Source: Dyella sp. S184 (lineage in GTDB: Bacteria > Pseudomonadota > Gammaproteobacteria > Xanthomonadales > Rhodanobacteraceae). Taken from it: 64,000 nt of DNA. The stretch covers positions 354,809-418,808 of the forward strand of contig NZ_LMUE01000003.1 of assembly GCF_009766065.1 (NCBI RefSeq), written 5' to 3'. The notes under the pieces are model-generated. The model was given only the letters and a program-made list of their open reading frames with translations. It was not told the origin of the DNA and ran no database searches. Numbering within the stretch: position 1 is the stretch's first letter; every line of letters starts with the position of its first letter. This document shows positions 30,082 through 39,875 of the stretch, piece by piece. The position numbers and the translations under genes were made by a program.

Positions 30082-31092
30082 ATGCGCATTCTGGTTACCG
30101 GCACCGCCGGCTTTATCGGCGCGGCCCTGGCGCAGCGCCTGCTGGCACGCGGCGATGTGGTTTACGGCTTCGACAACCACAACAACTACTACGATCCGGC
30201 GCTGAAGGAAGCGCGGCTGGTGCGCTTCGCTGTTCACCCGAACTATACCCATCAACGCGCCGATCTGGCTGACGCTGCAGCAGTGGATCACGCGTTCACC
30301 ACCTTCAAGCCGCAGCGAGTGGTGAATCTCGCTGCGCAGGCCGGCGTACGCTATTCGTTGCAGAATCCGCGCGCCTATGTGCAGAGCAATCTGGTCGGCT
30401 TCATCAACATGCTCGAAGCCTGCCGGCACGGCGCCGTCGAGCATCTGGTCTATGCCTCGTCCAGCTCGGTCTACGGCGCCAACCGCAAGCTGCCGTTCAC
30501 GGTGGAGGATGCGGTCGATCATCCGCTCAGTCTGTACGCCGCCAGCAAGAAGGCAAACGAGCTGATGGCGCATACCTACAGCCATCTGTACGGCCTGCCC
30601 ACTACGGGCCTGCGCTTCTTCACCGTGTACGGGCCTTGGGGGCGACCGGACATGTCGCCGATCCTGTTCGCTGACCGGATCAGCCGCGGCGAGCCGATCG
30701 ACGTGTTCAACCACGGCAACCACAGCCGCGACTTCACCTATATCGACGATATCGTCGAAGGCGTGATCCGCGCGCTCGATCATCCTGCCGAACCGGACCA
30801 GAACTACAACGCCGAGCTGCCGAACCCCGGCACCTCGAACGCCCCGTATCGCGTCTATAACATCGGTAACGACCAACCGGTGCAGTTGCTGCGCTTCATC
30901 GAGCTGCTGGAACAGCACCTCGGCCGCACTGTTGAAAAGCGCTTGCTGCCGATGCAACCAGGTGACGTACCCGACACCTGGGCCGATGTCTCCGCGCTGC
31001 GCCGGGATGTCGGCTATGCGCCGAACACCAGCATCGAGCAAGGCGTTGAAAAGTTCGTGGCGTGGTATCGCGAGTACCACGCCACGGATTGA
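30082..31092 (+). CDS. UDP-glucuronate 4-epimerase-like NAD-dependent epimerase
   Basis: A 336-residue short-chain dehydrogenase-fold sugar epimerase. GTAGFIG (7-13) binds NAD; Y152 and K156 form YxxxK, with SSSSVYG ahead. The GFDNHNNYYDPALKEARL segment and FFTVYGPWGRPDMSP resemble UDP-GlcA 4-epimerases. It stands alone, so its polysaccharide target cannot be inferred. Confidence 0.88.
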   Translation: MRILVTGTAGFIGAALAQRLLARGDVVYGFDNHNNYYDPALKEARLVRFAVHPNYTHQRADLADAAAVDHAFTTFKPQRVVNLAAQAGVRYSLQNPRAYVQSNLVGFINMLEACRHGAVEHLVYASSSSVYGANRKLPFTVEDAVDHPLSLYAASKKANELMAHTYSHLYGLPTTGLRFFTVYGPWGRPDMSPILFADRISRGEPIDVFNHGNHSRDFTYIDDIVEGVIRALDHPAEPDQNYNAELPNPGTSNAPYRVYNIGNDQPVQLLRFIELLEQHLGRTVEKRLLPMQPGDVPDTWADVSALRRDVGYAPNTSIEQGVEKFVAWYREYHATD

Positions 31093-31113
31093 TGACGCCG
31101 CTGGGGCGCGTCT

Positions 31114-31563
31114 TCAGAACGGCTTGGCGATCACCAAGTAGATCACGCCGAACAGCACCAGTACCGGCAACTCGTTGAACCAGCGCAAGGCACGTGACGA
31201 GGGTAGCGCACTGCCCTTCTCGCTGCGCTTGAGCATGCGCCCGACCCACATGAAATACGCCAGCAGCAAGACCACCAGGGTCAGCTTTGCATCGATCCAG
31301 TGCATCGAGGCGGTGACATTCGGCAACGCCTGCGGAAACACTCGCCAGCCCTGCCACAAGGTCAGCCCGAACAGGAACGCGATACCGAACATGCCATGGC
31401 CGAACTTGTACAGGCGCCGTCCCATCAGCTGCAACCGCGCCTGCACCGCCGGCTCACTGGCCGATTCGGCCAGATTCACCAGGATCCGCGGCAGATAGAA
31501 CACCGTGGCCATCCATGCGATGGCGAACAGCAGGTGCAACGACTTGATCAGCAGATAGGCCAC
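31114..31563 (-). CDS. HemJ/CopD-family membrane protein
   Basis: A 149-residue protein with four membrane segments. MAYLLIKSLHLLFAIAWMA with H10, the GRRLYKFGHGMFG block and the final ELPVLVLFGVIYLVI resemble HemJ, the heme-binding protoporphyrinogen oxidase; annotation pipelines often call it CopD family. The length fits HemJ. No heme gene is adjacent. Confidence 0.8.
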   Translation of the reverse strand: MAYLLIKSLHLLFAIAWMATVFYLPRILVNLAESASEPAVQARLQLMGRRLYKFGHGMFGIAFLFGLTLWQGWRVFPQALPNVTASMHWIDAKLTLVVLLLAYFMWVGRMLKRSEKGSALPSSRALRWFNELPVLVLFGVIYLVIAKPF

Positions 31564-31646
31564 GACGGGATCACCAGCAAACGCTGCAATGCGCAGCGAT
31601 CGCGATGATAGCGCGGGGCTGCCGGCTCACGTCGGCCCTGCGGCAC

Positions 31647-34295
31647 TCAGTCCCTGGTCACACCGATCCGCTCCAGCAGCGCGTGCAGCAAGCGCTCCTG
31701 TTGCGCAGTGTCGAGCGGCGCATTGTGGCGATCTGTCAGTTGGAAGAAATCCTCTACGCGCTCGCCGAATGTCGCGATGCGCGCGTCATGCACGCGCACT
31801 TCGGTATGCAACATGACCTGCGCCACGGCGGCCAGCAGGCCGGGACGATCGGCGCCGATCAAGGCCAGCTGCGTGCGGTCGCCTGCCGCGTGGAAACTGA
31901 TCTGGGGGGTCATCTGGAAATGTTTCTGATGACGCGACATGCCGCGCTTGCTCGGCTGCACGCCACTGGATTGCGTCAATGCACGTTGCAACCGCTGCTG
32001 CAGTTCTTCCGCGCGGGCGACACTGACCGGCTGCTGGCTGTCCGCATCCAGCAGCAGGAACGTATCCAGTGCCATGCCGGTCGGCGAGCTTAGGATGCGC
32101 GATTCCATCACCGAGAAGCGCAGGCGATCCAGCACGGCAGTGACGGTGGCGAACAGGCCGTCGCGATCGGGGGTATAGACAAACAGCTCGGTGCTGCCGC
32201 GCACCGACAACGGATGCACGGCAACCAGGGGCACCGAACCTTGCGCGCGCAGAATCGCGGCGGTCTGCCAGGCAATCTGTTCGGGCCGGTGACGCAGGAA
32301 GCTGAGTTGCGGGAAGTCCACCCAGACCCGCACGACATCGGCCTCGGCATACCCCTCGTTCATCAATAACGCGAGCGCATATTCGGAACATTCGTGCACG
32401 CGCACACCGATGTCCCGCGGCAGCTCCACGTCACTGCGCAAGGCATAGCGGGTGGCGATGCATAGATCCGACAGCAGGCGGTCCTTCCAGCCATTCCACA
32501 GTCGCGGACTGGTGCCGATGATGTCGGCAATTGTCAGCAGGTACAGCTGGCCCAGCCGCTCGCGACTGCCGACCTGTTCGGCAAACCGGTGCACCACGTC
32601 CGGGTCGGTGATGTCCTGACGTTGCGCGGTGGTACTCATAAGCAGATGCCAGCGCACCAGCCACGCGACCCGCTCGACATCGCCGGGCGGCAGGCCCAGC
32701 CGGGTGCAGAAGCTGCGCGCCTCCTCCTCGCCCAGCACCGAGTGATCACCACCGCGGCCCTTGGCGATGTCGTGGAACAGCGCGGCCAGCAGCAGCACCT
32801 CCGGCGTGGGCAGTCCAGACCAGATTTCGCAACCCAGCGGAAACTCGCGCTGCGCCACCGGGTCGGCAAACCGCGCCAGGTTGCGCAGCACGCGCAAGGT
32901 ATGTTCGTCGACCGTGTAAACATGGAACAGGTCGTACTGCATGCGGCCGAATACCTTGCCGAAGGCCGGCAGAATCGCAGCCAACAAGCCGTGCCGGTTC
33001 ATCCGCCACAAGGCTTCCACCGCTGGCGCCCCGCGCCGTAACAATTGCAGGAAGGCCGCCAGCACGTCGCGATCATCCGCCAGCGCATCACCATGCACGG
33101 CGGTCGCCTGGTGAATGCGGCGCATGGTGTCGGCACTGAAGCCGACCACACCCGGCTGATCAAGCCGCGCGATGAAGATCTCCACCAGTGCAGCGGGGCG
33201 TTGCATGAACAATTGCGGAGCCCGCGCCGCCAACCGCTTGCCATAGCGCACGAAGTCGCTGCCGACCGGCTCAGCCGAGCCCGGTGGCTCGAGCATTTCC
33301 TCGAAACGTTCGGCCACCTGCACCCCAAGCCGCTCGACCTGGCTGGCGGCACGGTAATAACCCTGCATGAACTGCTCGACGCCGAGATTTTTCTCGTGCT
33401 CGTCCTCGAACCCCAGCCGCGTGGCCAGCGCGCGCTGATAGTCGAACAGCAGCCGCTCCTCGGGACGGCCAGCCTCCAGATGCAGTGCGTAGCGATAACG
33501 GCGCAGCGTGGCTTCGGATTGTTCCAACGCGGCCTGTTCGGCGGGATCGAGCAACCCCTCCGTCACCATGCCGTGCAAGTCGTCCACGTGTGCCAGCCGC
33601 CGGGCCATCCAGCGCAACGAATCAAGCGTACGCAGGCCACCCGGCCCGTCCTTGAGGTTCGGCTCAAGGTTGTAAGCAGTGTCGTCGTAACGGGCGTGCC
33701 GCGCATCGCGCTCAGCCAGCCGCGCGGCCAGATACTCGCGCGACGGCCATAGCGCCGGATCATCGACGATGGCATGCAGCCGGGCATCCAGTGCCGGATC
33801 ACCCGCCAGCCGCCGTGCATCCAGCAAACTGGTGAAGACGCTGGCATCCTGCGCCGCCAGCGCACGACATTGGCCGGGATTGCGCACCGCGTGACCGACC
33901 TTCAGGCCGACATCCCACAGCGTGGCAAAGAACTGCTCCAGTGCGCGCAGTCGCGCCGGCTCGGGCGTTTCCACCAGCGCCAGCAGGTCCACATCCGAAT
34001 ACGGAAACAGCAGGCCGCGACCGAAACCACCGACTGCGAAGAGCGCCGCCTCGCTGACCTCGCCGAGACAGGCCATCCACACGTGCGCCACCACCCGCTC
34101 GACCGACTCGCCGCGCCGCCGTGCGAGCGCACTGGCGTCAGCGCCGTCCCTGAATGCCGTAGCCAGCGCCCGGTCGACGTCGCCCAGCAATTGCCTCAGC
34201 GCACGACGCGCCTCCGCGGACACACCCGAGCGTGGCACCGCCACCGGCAGGCGCGGCAGCGGAGACATGCTGGAGCGAGGGGTTTCTATGATCAC
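31647..34295 (-). CDS. glnD: Bifunctional uridylyltransferase/uridylyl-removing enzyme GlnD
   Basis: An 882-residue nitrogen sensor that uridylylates and deuridylylates P-II. Nucleotidyltransferase motif GGFGRGLLFPYSDVDLL, HD domain LLLAALFHDIAKGRGGDHS, then two C-terminal ACT domains (FVYTPDRDGLFATVTAVLD and LIGADRPGLLAAVAQVM). GTG 34295 has GGA six bases upstream; ATG 34268 is the alternative (873 residues). The P-II substrate is encoded at 1.4 kb. Confidence 0.95.
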   Translation of the reverse strand: MIIETPRSSMSPLPRLPVAVPRSGVSAEARRALRQLLGDVDRALATAFRDGADASALARRRGESVERVVAHVWMACLGEVSEAALFAVGGFGRGLLFPYSDVDLLALVETPEPARLRALEQFFATLWDVGLKVGHAVRNPGQCRALAAQDASVFTSLLDARRLAGDPALDARLHAIVDDPALWPSREYLAARLAERDARHARYDDTAYNLEPNLKDGPGGLRTLDSLRWMARRLAHVDDLHGMVTEGLLDPAEQAALEQSEATLRRYRYALHLEAGRPEERLLFDYQRALATRLGFEDEHEKNLGVEQFMQGYYRAASQVERLGVQVAERFEEMLEPPGSAEPVGSDFVRYGKRLAARAPQLFMQRPAALVEIFIARLDQPGVVGFSADTMRRIHQATAVHGDALADDRDVLAAFLQLLRRGAPAVEALWRMNRHGLLAAILPAFGKVFGRMQYDLFHVYTVDEHTLRVLRNLARFADPVAQREFPLGCEIWSGLPTPEVLLLAALFHDIAKGRGGDHSVLGEEEARSFCTRLGLPPGDVERVAWLVRWHLLMSTTAQRQDITDPDVVHRFAEQVGSRERLGQLYLLTIADIIGTSPRLWNGWKDRLLSDLCIATRYALRSDVELPRDIGVRVHECSEYALALLMNEGYAEADVVRVWVDFPQLSFLRHRPEQIAWQTAAILRAQGSVPLVAVHPLSVRGSTELFVYTPDRDGLFATVTAVLDRLRFSVMESRILSSPTGMALDTFLLLDADSQQPVSVARAEELQQRLQRALTQSSGVQPSKRGMSRHQKHFQMTPQISFHAAGDRTQLALIGADRPGLLAAVAQVMLHTEVRVHDARIATFGERVEDFFQLTDRHNAPLDTAQQERLLHALLERIGVTRD

Positions 34296-34324
34296 GAATT
34301 CCAGCGCAGATGAATCGCATCAGC

Positions 34325-34606
34325 TCAAAGGGCAGGACGCTGCCACCGCCACAAGGCGCAAGCTCCAACGATACTTGTCCCTACCGCAATGGCGAGAGAG
34401 TAACCGGCAGGATTGTGCAGTCCCATGAAATCACAAAGAAATATCAAGCCAACAGCAATAACCAATTGCGCCGGCCAGATAACCCGCAATCCGGAAAACG
34501 GCTTTGGAACGCGCAGGCCTTTCAGCCAGATCGCCACTGAGCATGCCGGAAGCCACAGGATGGCGAGAAATATCACCAGCAAGGAAGCGAGAAAAAGGTA
34601 ATTCAT
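34325..34606 (-). CDS. Small membrane protein of unknown function
   Basis: A 93-residue hydrophobic protein, MNYLFLASLLVIFLAILWLPA at the start and two further membrane segments, ending in WRWQRPAL. Its DNA is clearly AT-richer than its neighbours (for example 34430-34500). GGGAAACCC precedes ATG 34606. It lies between map and glnD, normally adjacent, on the same strand. No family recognised. Confidence 0.55.
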   Translation of the reverse strand: MNYLFLASLLVIFLAILWLPACSVAIWLKGLRVPKPFSGLRVIWPAQLVIAVGLIFLCDFMGLHNPAGYSLAIAVGTSIVGACALWRWQRPAL

Positions 34607-34636
34607 GGGTTTCCCGCTTCCTTCCAAACCAGCCGA

Positions 34637-35401
34637 TCAGGCATCCGGCCACGCCGTGAGTATCTCGAAACCGTCGTCGGTCACCGCAATGGTGTGTTCC
34701 CACTGCGCCGACAGTGAATGATCCTTGGTCACCACGGTCCAGCCGTCGGGCAACTGCTTGGTCTGTGGCTTGCCGGCGTTGATCATCGGCTCGATGGTGA
34801 AGGTCATGCCCTTCTTCAGCTCCACGCCGGTACCAGGCTTGCCGTAATGCAACACCTGCGGCTCGTCGTGGTAGACCTTGCCGATACCGTGGCCACAGTA
34901 TTCGCGCACCACCGAAAAACCGGCTGCCTCGGCATGCTGCTGGATCGCATGACCGACGTCGCCCAGCGTGGCGCCCGGGCGCACCGTCTGGATACCGCGC
35001 ATCATCGCTTCGTACGCAGTGTCGACCAGCCGCTTGGCCAGCACCGACGGCGTGCCGGCGATGTACATGCGGCTGGTGTCGCCGTGCCAACCGTCCTTGA
35101 TCACGGTGACGTCGAGATTGACGATGTCGCCGTCCTTGAGCACCTTGCCCTCGTTCGGGATGCCATGGCAGATCACATGGTTGACCGAGGTGCACAGGGT
35201 CTTCGGAAAACCGTGGTAGCCGACATTGGCCGGAATTGCCTTCTGCACGTTGACGATGTGCTCGTAGGCGAGCCGGTCCAGCTCCTCGGTGGTGACACCG
35301 GGCTTCACGTGTTCCTTCAGCATCGCCAGCACTTCGGCCGCCAGCTTGCCGGCAACACGCATGCCTTCGAGGTCTTCGGGGGTTTTGAGGGTAATGGCCA
35401 T
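34637..35401 (-). CDS. map: Methionine aminopeptidase type I
   Basis: A 254-residue enzyme removing the initiator Met. VGYHGFPKTLCTSVNHVICHG, the metal ligands in DIVNLDVTVIKDGWHGDTSR (split), YCGHGIGKVYHDEP and MTFTIEPMI are all present. ATG 35401 gives MAITLKTPEDLE; the very long frame upstream is antisense to rpsB. It diverges from rpsB, the usual arrangement. Confidence 0.96.
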   Translation of the reverse strand: MAITLKTPEDLEGMRVAGKLAAEVLAMLKEHVKPGVTTEELDRLAYEHIVNVQKAIPANVGYHGFPKTLCTSVNHVICHGIPNEGKVLKDGDIVNLDVTVIKDGWHGDTSRMYIAGTPSVLAKRLVDTAYEAMMRGIQTVRPGATLGDVGHAIQQHAEAAGFSVVREYCGHGIGKVYHDEPQVLHYGKPGTGVELKKGMTFTIEPMINAGKPQTKQLPDGWTVVTKDHSLSAQWEHTIAVTDDGFEILTAWPDA

Positions 35402-35458
35402 GATTTCGCCTAAATGGCGGCGCCAGTGCAGCAGTTCAACATCGAATCCGCCAGCAAC

Positions 35459-35488
35459 TTGCTGCCTCGCCGGCGTACCGGCTATAAT
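35459..35488 (+). promoter_or_regulatory. rpsB promoter
   Basis: TTGCTG (35459-35464), an 18-base spacer, and a perfect TATAAT (35483-35488). The start near 35495 leaves a 240-nt leader. Confidence 0.65.
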
Positions 35489-35494
35489 TTCGGA

Positions 35495-35737
35495 GTTTTG
35501 CTGACCTGACACGGCCGTTTGGACGATCGTTTCAGCGCAAAGCGAACCGGGATTGTAACCGCCCCGCGGTACAACACCCAACCAACGCCACACACGTATC
35601 GGCACCGCCTTCGGGGTGCTGCGGCCTGCCCACCATTTGCAGTCGACACTGCAGCGGGCAAGTCGCGGTCGAAGCCGGGGATGCGTGGAGGTCCCAACCC
35701 CCAGGCCTTTCAAAGGCCCATGCAAGGAGTTACACCC
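35495..35737 (+). promoter_or_regulatory. Long rpsB leader (possible S2 operator)
   Basis: About 240 bases without a gene between promoter and rpsB. Gammaproteobacterial rpsB mRNAs carry an S2-responsive leader. The segment 35640-35690 has several inverted short repeats (CTGCAG-centred), but I did not confirm the fold. Confidence 0.35.
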
Positions 35738-36613
35738 ATGGCACAAGTCACCATGCGTCAAATGCTCGAAGCCGGCGTCCATTTCGGTCACCAGACCCGT
35801 TACTGGAACCCCAAGATGGCTCCGTACATCTTCGGCGCGCGCGGCAAGATCCACATCATCAACCTCGAAAAGACCCTGCCGCTGTTCACCGACGCGATGC
35901 ATTTCCTGTCGGCGCTGGCGCAGAAGCGCGGCACCGTGCTGTTCGTCGGCACCAAGCGCTCCGCCCGTGAGCCGTTGGCTGAAGAGGCTGCACGCGCCGG
36001 CATGCCGTTCGTCACCTCGCGCTGGCTCGGCGGCATGCTGACCAACTTCCGCACCGTCAAGCAGTCCGTGTCGCGCCTGAAGGAACTGGAAGCGGCCGAG
36101 ACCGATGGCAGCTTCGAGAAGCTGGTCAAGCACGAAGTGCTGGCCCGTCGCCGCGAGCGCGACAAGCTGCAGGCTTCGCTGGGCGGCATCAAGGACATGA
36201 ACCGTCTGCCCGACGCGCTGTTCGTGATCGACATCGGCCACGAAGACATCGCCGTTCAGGAAGCCAAGAAGCTCGGCATCCCGGTGATCGCCGTGGTCGA
36301 CACCAACTACAACCCGGAACTGGTCGACTACGCCATCCCGGGCAATGACGACGCGATCCGCGCGATCCAGCTGTATGCCCGCGCCGCCGCCGACTCGATC
36401 CTCGAAGGCAAGGCTGCCGCGCCGGCTGCCGCCCAGGGCGACGCGAACGACTTCGTCGAACTCGACGAGGAAGGCAACCCGGTCGCCAAGATCGATCGCA
36501 AACCGGCTCCGCGCCGCGACGCCGCCCCGAAGAAGGGCGCCGGCGCCCCACGCCGCGACGGTGGCCGTGATGGCGGTCGTGGTCCGCGCAACGACGGCGC
36601 GCCTGCCAAGTAA
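35738..36613 (+). CDS. rpsB: 30S ribosomal protein S2 with basic C-terminal tail
   Basis: A 291-residue S2. [31 protein letters not shown], and [21 protein letters not shown] are complete. It exceeds E. coli S2 (241) by about 50 residues. The extra tail is Ala/Pro, then Arg/Gly/Asp-rich ([16 protein letters not shown]), like an RGG-type RNA-binding tail. ATG 35738 has AAGGAG upstream. Confidence 0.97.
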   Translation: MAQVTMRQMLEAGVHFGHQTRYWNPKMAPYIFGARGKIHIINLEKTLPLFTDAMHFLSALAQKRGTVLFVGTKRSAREPLAEEAARAGMPFVTSRWLGGMLTNFRTVKQSVSRLKELEAAETDGSFEKLVKHEVLARRRERDKLQASLGGIKDMNRLPDALFVIDIGHEDIAVQEAKKLGIPVIAVVDTNYNPELVDYAIPGNDDAIRAIQLYARAAADSILEGKAAAPAAAQGDANDFVELDEEGNPVAKIDRKPAPRRDAAPKKGAGAPRRDGGRDGGRGPRNDGAPAK

Positions 36614-36674
36614 ATCGTTACCTGCGCCGCAGTGTTGATCGCTGCGGCGCACCCAAAGCCTTAGAGGAATACCG

Positions 36675-37553
36675 ATGAGCAATATTTCCGCCCAACTGGT
36701 CAAGGATCTGCGTGAGCGGTCCGGCGCCGGCATGATGGAATGCAAGAAGGCGCTGGTCGAGAACAACGGCGACATCGAAATCGCGATGGAATGGCTGCGC
36801 AAGTCCGGCCTGGCCAAGGCTGACAAGAAGGCCAGCCGCATCGCCGCCGAAGGCCGCATCGTGGCCGCCCAGGCACCAGGCAAGGCCGTGCTGGTCGAGA
36901 TCAACTGCGAGACCGACTTCGTCGGCAAAGATGCCAGCTTCCTGAAGTTCAGCGACACCGTCGCCGACGTAGCACTGAATTCCGGTGCCGCCGACATCGA
37001 CGCGCTGAAGGCTGCCGCCTACCCGGGTGCCAGCAACGTCGAGGAAGCCGCCAAGGTCCTGATCGCTACCATCGGCGAGAAGATCGATGTGCGCCGCATG
37101 GCCGTCGTCAAGACTGATGGCGTGATCGGCAGCTATACCCACAGCGGCCGCATCGGCGTGCTGGTCGTACTCAAGGGCGGCTCCGAGGAGCTGGCCAAGG
37201 GCATCGCGATGCATGTGGCTGCGATGAATCCGGCCTATGTCCGCGCCGATGACGTCCCGGCCGATTTCCTGGCCAAGGAAAAGGACATCGCGCTGAGCCA
37301 GATGTCCGACAAGGAAAAGGCCAAGCCGGCCGAGATCCTCGAGAAGATCGTCGCCGGCAAGGTCCACAAGATCATCGCCGAAGTCACCCTGCTCGGTCAG
37401 CCGTATGTGCTGGACACCAACACGACCGTCGCTGACGCGCTGAAGAAGGAAGGCGCGGATGTCATCTCGGTGGCCCGTCTGGCCGTCGGCGAAGGCATCG
37501 AGAAGGTCCAGGAAGACTACTTGGCCGAAGTGGCCAAGGCGATGCAGGTCTAA
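36675..37553 (+). CDS. tsf: Elongation factor Ts
   Basis: A 292-residue nucleotide exchange factor for EF-Tu. The [13 protein letters not shown] segment and N-terminal [21 protein letters not shown] are hallmarks, and the C-terminal module ends [13 protein letters not shown]. It follows rpsB by 61 bases and is closed by a strong terminator. Confidence 0.97.
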   Translation: MSNISAQLVKDLRERSGAGMMECKKALVENNGDIEIAMEWLRKSGLAKADKKASRIAAEGRIVAAQAPGKAVLVEINCETDFVGKDASFLKFSDTVADVALNSGAADIDALKAAAYPGASNVEEAAKVLIATIGEKIDVRRMAVVKTDGVIGSYTHSGRIGVLVVLKGGSEELAKGIAMHVAAMNPAYVRADDVPADFLAKEKDIALSQMSDKEKAKPAEILEKIVAGKVHKIIAEVTLLGQPYVLDTNTTVADALKKEGADVISVARLAVGEGIEKVQEDYLAEVAKAMQV

Positions 37554-37578
37554 GCGACTTCCAGGCCATCGAGCTGCG

Positions 37579-37607
37579 AAAAGCCGCGGGAAACCGCGGC
37601 TTTTTTT
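37579..37607 (+). terminator. Terminator after tsf
   Basis: AAAAGCCGCGG and CCGCGGCTTTT enclose a GAAA tetraloop, followed by further T's (T run 37601-37607). Confidence 0.93.
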
Positions 37608-37693
37608 GTGGCGCGCCTTTCACGAATCATGCAGTCACACGATTGGGGCAGCGGGAAGTTCCCAACCATTGCAGCGACAGCCCGACGTCAGCG

Positions 37694-37722
37694 TTCCGAC
37701 AGGAGCCCGCTACCGCTACAAT
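37694..37722 (+). promoter_or_regulatory. Candidate pyrH promoter
   Basis: TTCCGA, 17-base spacer, TACAAT (37717-37722), ending 33 bases before the pyrH ATG and after the tsf terminator. Confidence 0.5.
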
Positions 37723-37755
37723 GCACCGGTTTGCCCCACACAATCCGGAGATTCC

Positions 37756-38478
37756 ATGAGCGACCAGCCCAAGTACCATCGCATCCTGCTCAAGCTCTCC
37801 GGTGAAGCCCTGATGGGCGACGCCGACTACGGCATCGATCCGAAGGTGATCGGCCGGCTCGCCGACGAGATCATCGAGGTGCAGCGTACCGGCGTGCAGA
37901 TCGGCATCGTGATCGGCGGCGGCAACATCTTCCGCGGTGCCGGCCTGGCCGCTGCCGGCATGGACCGGGTCACCGGCGATCACATGGGGATGCTGGCCAC
38001 CGTGATGAACGCGCTGGCGATGCAGGACGCGATTGAGAAGCGTGGCGGCTTTGCGCGCGTGACCAGTGCGATCCAGATCCACGACGTGGCCGAGGATTAC
38101 ATCCGCCGCCGTGCCATCCGCCATATCGAGAAGGGCCGCATCGTGCTGTTTGCCGCCGGCACCGGCAACCCGTTCTTCACCACCGACTCCGCTGCCGCGC
38201 TGCGCGCGGTGGAAATTGGCGCCAACCTCCTGCTGAAGGCTACCAAGGTGGACGGCGTCTACACCGCCGATCCGGCCAAGGACCACAACGCCACCCGTTA
38301 CGATCGGCTCGGCTACGACGACGTGATCGAGCGCAAGCTGGCCGTGATGGACACCGCCGCGATCGCGCTGTGCCGCGACCAGCAGATGCCGCTGCGCATT
38401 TACGACATGACCGTGCCAGGCAATCTGATGCGGATCATGCAAGGTGAACCGATCGGCACCATGGTCGACGCCGGCTGA
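37756..38478 (+). CDS. pyrH: Uridylate kinase
   Basis: A 240-residue hexameric UMP kinase of the amino-acid-kinase fold. [35 protein letters not shown] and [11 protein letters not shown] are conserved. The open frame starts earlier but ATG 37756 with CGGAG upstream fits the family. Between tsf and frr, as in most proteobacteria. Confidence 0.97.
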   Translation: MSDQPKYHRILLKLSGEALMGDADYGIDPKVIGRLADEIIEVQRTGVQIGIVIGGGNIFRGAGLAAAGMDRVTGDHMGMLATVMNALAMQDAIEKRGGFARVTSAIQIHDVAEDYIRRRAIRHIEKGRIVLFAAGTGNPFFTTDSAAALRAVEIGANLLLKATKVDGVYTADPAKDHNATRYDRLGYDDVIERKLAVMDTAAIALCRDQQMPLRIYDMTVPGNLMRIMQGEPIGTMVDAG

Positions 38479-38503
38479 ACGTTCCAGCATCGAAGTTCGT
38501 CAC

Positions 38504-38512
38504 TGCTATAAT
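38504..38512 (+). promoter_or_regulatory. Extended -10 promoter before frr
   Basis: TGCTATAAT is a perfect extended -10 element in the pyrH-frr gap, 31 bases before the frr ATG. No good -35 box, as extended -10 promoters allow. Confidence 0.5.
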
Positions 38513-38543
38513 CGAATGTTGCAGATTCACCGGGAAACGCCAC

Positions 38544-39101
38544 ATGCTCAACGACATCAAGACCGATGCCCAGACCCGCATGGGCAAGAGCATCGACTCG
38601 CTCAAGCACGACCTGACCCGCATTCGTACCGGTCGCGCCAGCACGACGCTGGTAGACCACATCAAGGTGCCCTATTACGGCGCCGACATGCCGTTGTCCC
38701 AGGTCGCCTCGGTATCGCTCGCCGATGCGCGCACGATCATCATCACGCCGTGGGAGAAAACCATGGTGGCACCGATCGAGAAGGCGCTGATGGCGTCCGA
38801 CCTGGGCATCACGCCGACCACGGCCGGTACCGTGATCCGCCTCAACATGCCCGCGCTCACCGAGGAGCGTCGCCGGGAACTGGCCAAGCTCGTCGGCCAC
38901 GAAGGCGAGAACGCGAAGATCGCGATCCGAAACGTGCGCCGCGATGCCTTGCAGCAGGTCAAGGATCTGCTCAAGGAGAAACTCATTACCGAGGACGACG
39001 ATCGCCGCGTCGACGACGAGATCCAGAAACTCACCGACAAGGCCGTCAAGGATGTCGATGCCGTGGTGAAGGCCAAGGAAGAGGAGCTGATGGCTCTTTG
39101 A
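38544..39101 (+). CDS. frr: Ribosome recycling factor
   Basis: A 185-residue tRNA-shaped protein that splits post-termination ribosomes with EF-G. RTGRASTTLVDHIKVPYYG, the PLSQVASVSL block and KLVGHEGENAKIAIRNVRRDA are family hallmarks. Complete. uppS follows 25 bases later. Confidence 0.97.
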   Translation: MLNDIKTDAQTRMGKSIDSLKHDLTRIRTGRASTTLVDHIKVPYYGADMPLSQVASVSLADARTIIITPWEKTMVAPIEKALMASDLGITPTTAGTVIRLNMPALTEERRRELAKLVGHEGENAKIAIRNVRRDALQQVKDLLKEKLITEDDDRRVDDEIQKLTDKAVKDVDAVVKAKEEELMAL

Positions 39102-39126
39102 TGAGGCCATCACGCTTCCTCATTCC

Positions 39127-39867
39127 ATGACCAAGGCCAAGGCTCCGCAGGTTCCGCGCCATATCGCCATCGTGATGGATGGCAACGGCCGCTGGGCCAG
39201 GGCACGCCACCGCCCACGCAGCTTCGGCCACAACGCCGGTCGCAAGGCCGTACGCGTGGCGATCGAGTCCTGCATGCGCGAAGGCGTGCAGGCACTGACC
39301 CTGTTCGCATTCTCCAGCGAGAACTGGCAGCGGCCGCAGGACGAGGTAGGCGCGCTGATGGGCCTGTTCGTGCGCGCGCTGGACAAGGAAGTCGACGAGC
39401 TGCACACCAACGGTGTCCGCTTGCGCTTCATCGGCGACCTGAATGCCTTCGACGAACCACTGCGCCGGCGCATGCAGGCATCGATGACCCGCACTGCCAG
39501 CAATGAACGGCTGCAGGTAAACATCGCAGTAAGCTATGGCGGTCGCTGGGACATCGTGCAAGCCAGTCGTCAGGCCGCCGAGGCCGTGGCCCGCGGCGAA
39601 CTGCGCACCGACGAGATCGACGAGGCCCGGCTGAACCAGTGGATGAGCCTGGCCGATCTGCCGCCGCTGGATCTGTTCATCCGCACCGGCGGCGAATGTC
39701 GTATCAGCAACTTCCTGCTGTGGCAGGTGGCGTACGCCGAGCTGTACTTTACCGATACCCTGTGGCCGGACTTCGACCAGGCTTGCCTGCGTCGGGCCAT
39801 CGAAGACTATGCCCGCCGCGAGCGCCGTTACGGTCGCACCGGCGAGCAGATTGCCGCCACACCCTAA
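39127..39867 (+). CDS. uppS: Undecaprenyl pyrophosphate synthase
   Basis: A 246-residue cis-prenyltransferase making the C55 carrier for peptidoglycan and O-antigen. The catalytic D18 is in IVMDGNGRWA; FAFSSENWQRP and LFIRTGGECRISNFLLWQ complete the active site (the usual RxxGExRxSNFLxWQ). Followed nine bases later by cdsA. Confidence 0.96.
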   Translation: MTKAKAPQVPRHIAIVMDGNGRWARARHRPRSFGHNAGRKAVRVAIESCMREGVQALTLFAFSSENWQRPQDEVGALMGLFVRALDKEVDELHTNGVRLRFIGDLNAFDEPLRRRMQASMTRTASNERLQVNIAVSYGGRWDIVQASRQAAEAVARGELRTDEIDEARLNQWMSLADLPPLDLFIRTGGECRISNFLLWQVAYAELYFTDTLWPDFDQACLRRAIEDYARRERRYGRTGEQIAATP

Positions 39868-39875
39868 GGATTCCG

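Noticed and set aside
34637-36997. A 786-codon leftward frame extending map across rpsB
   Set aside because: Codons beyond 35401 are antisense to the well-supported rpsB; such frames are common in GC-rich DNA. map has a normal start at 35401.
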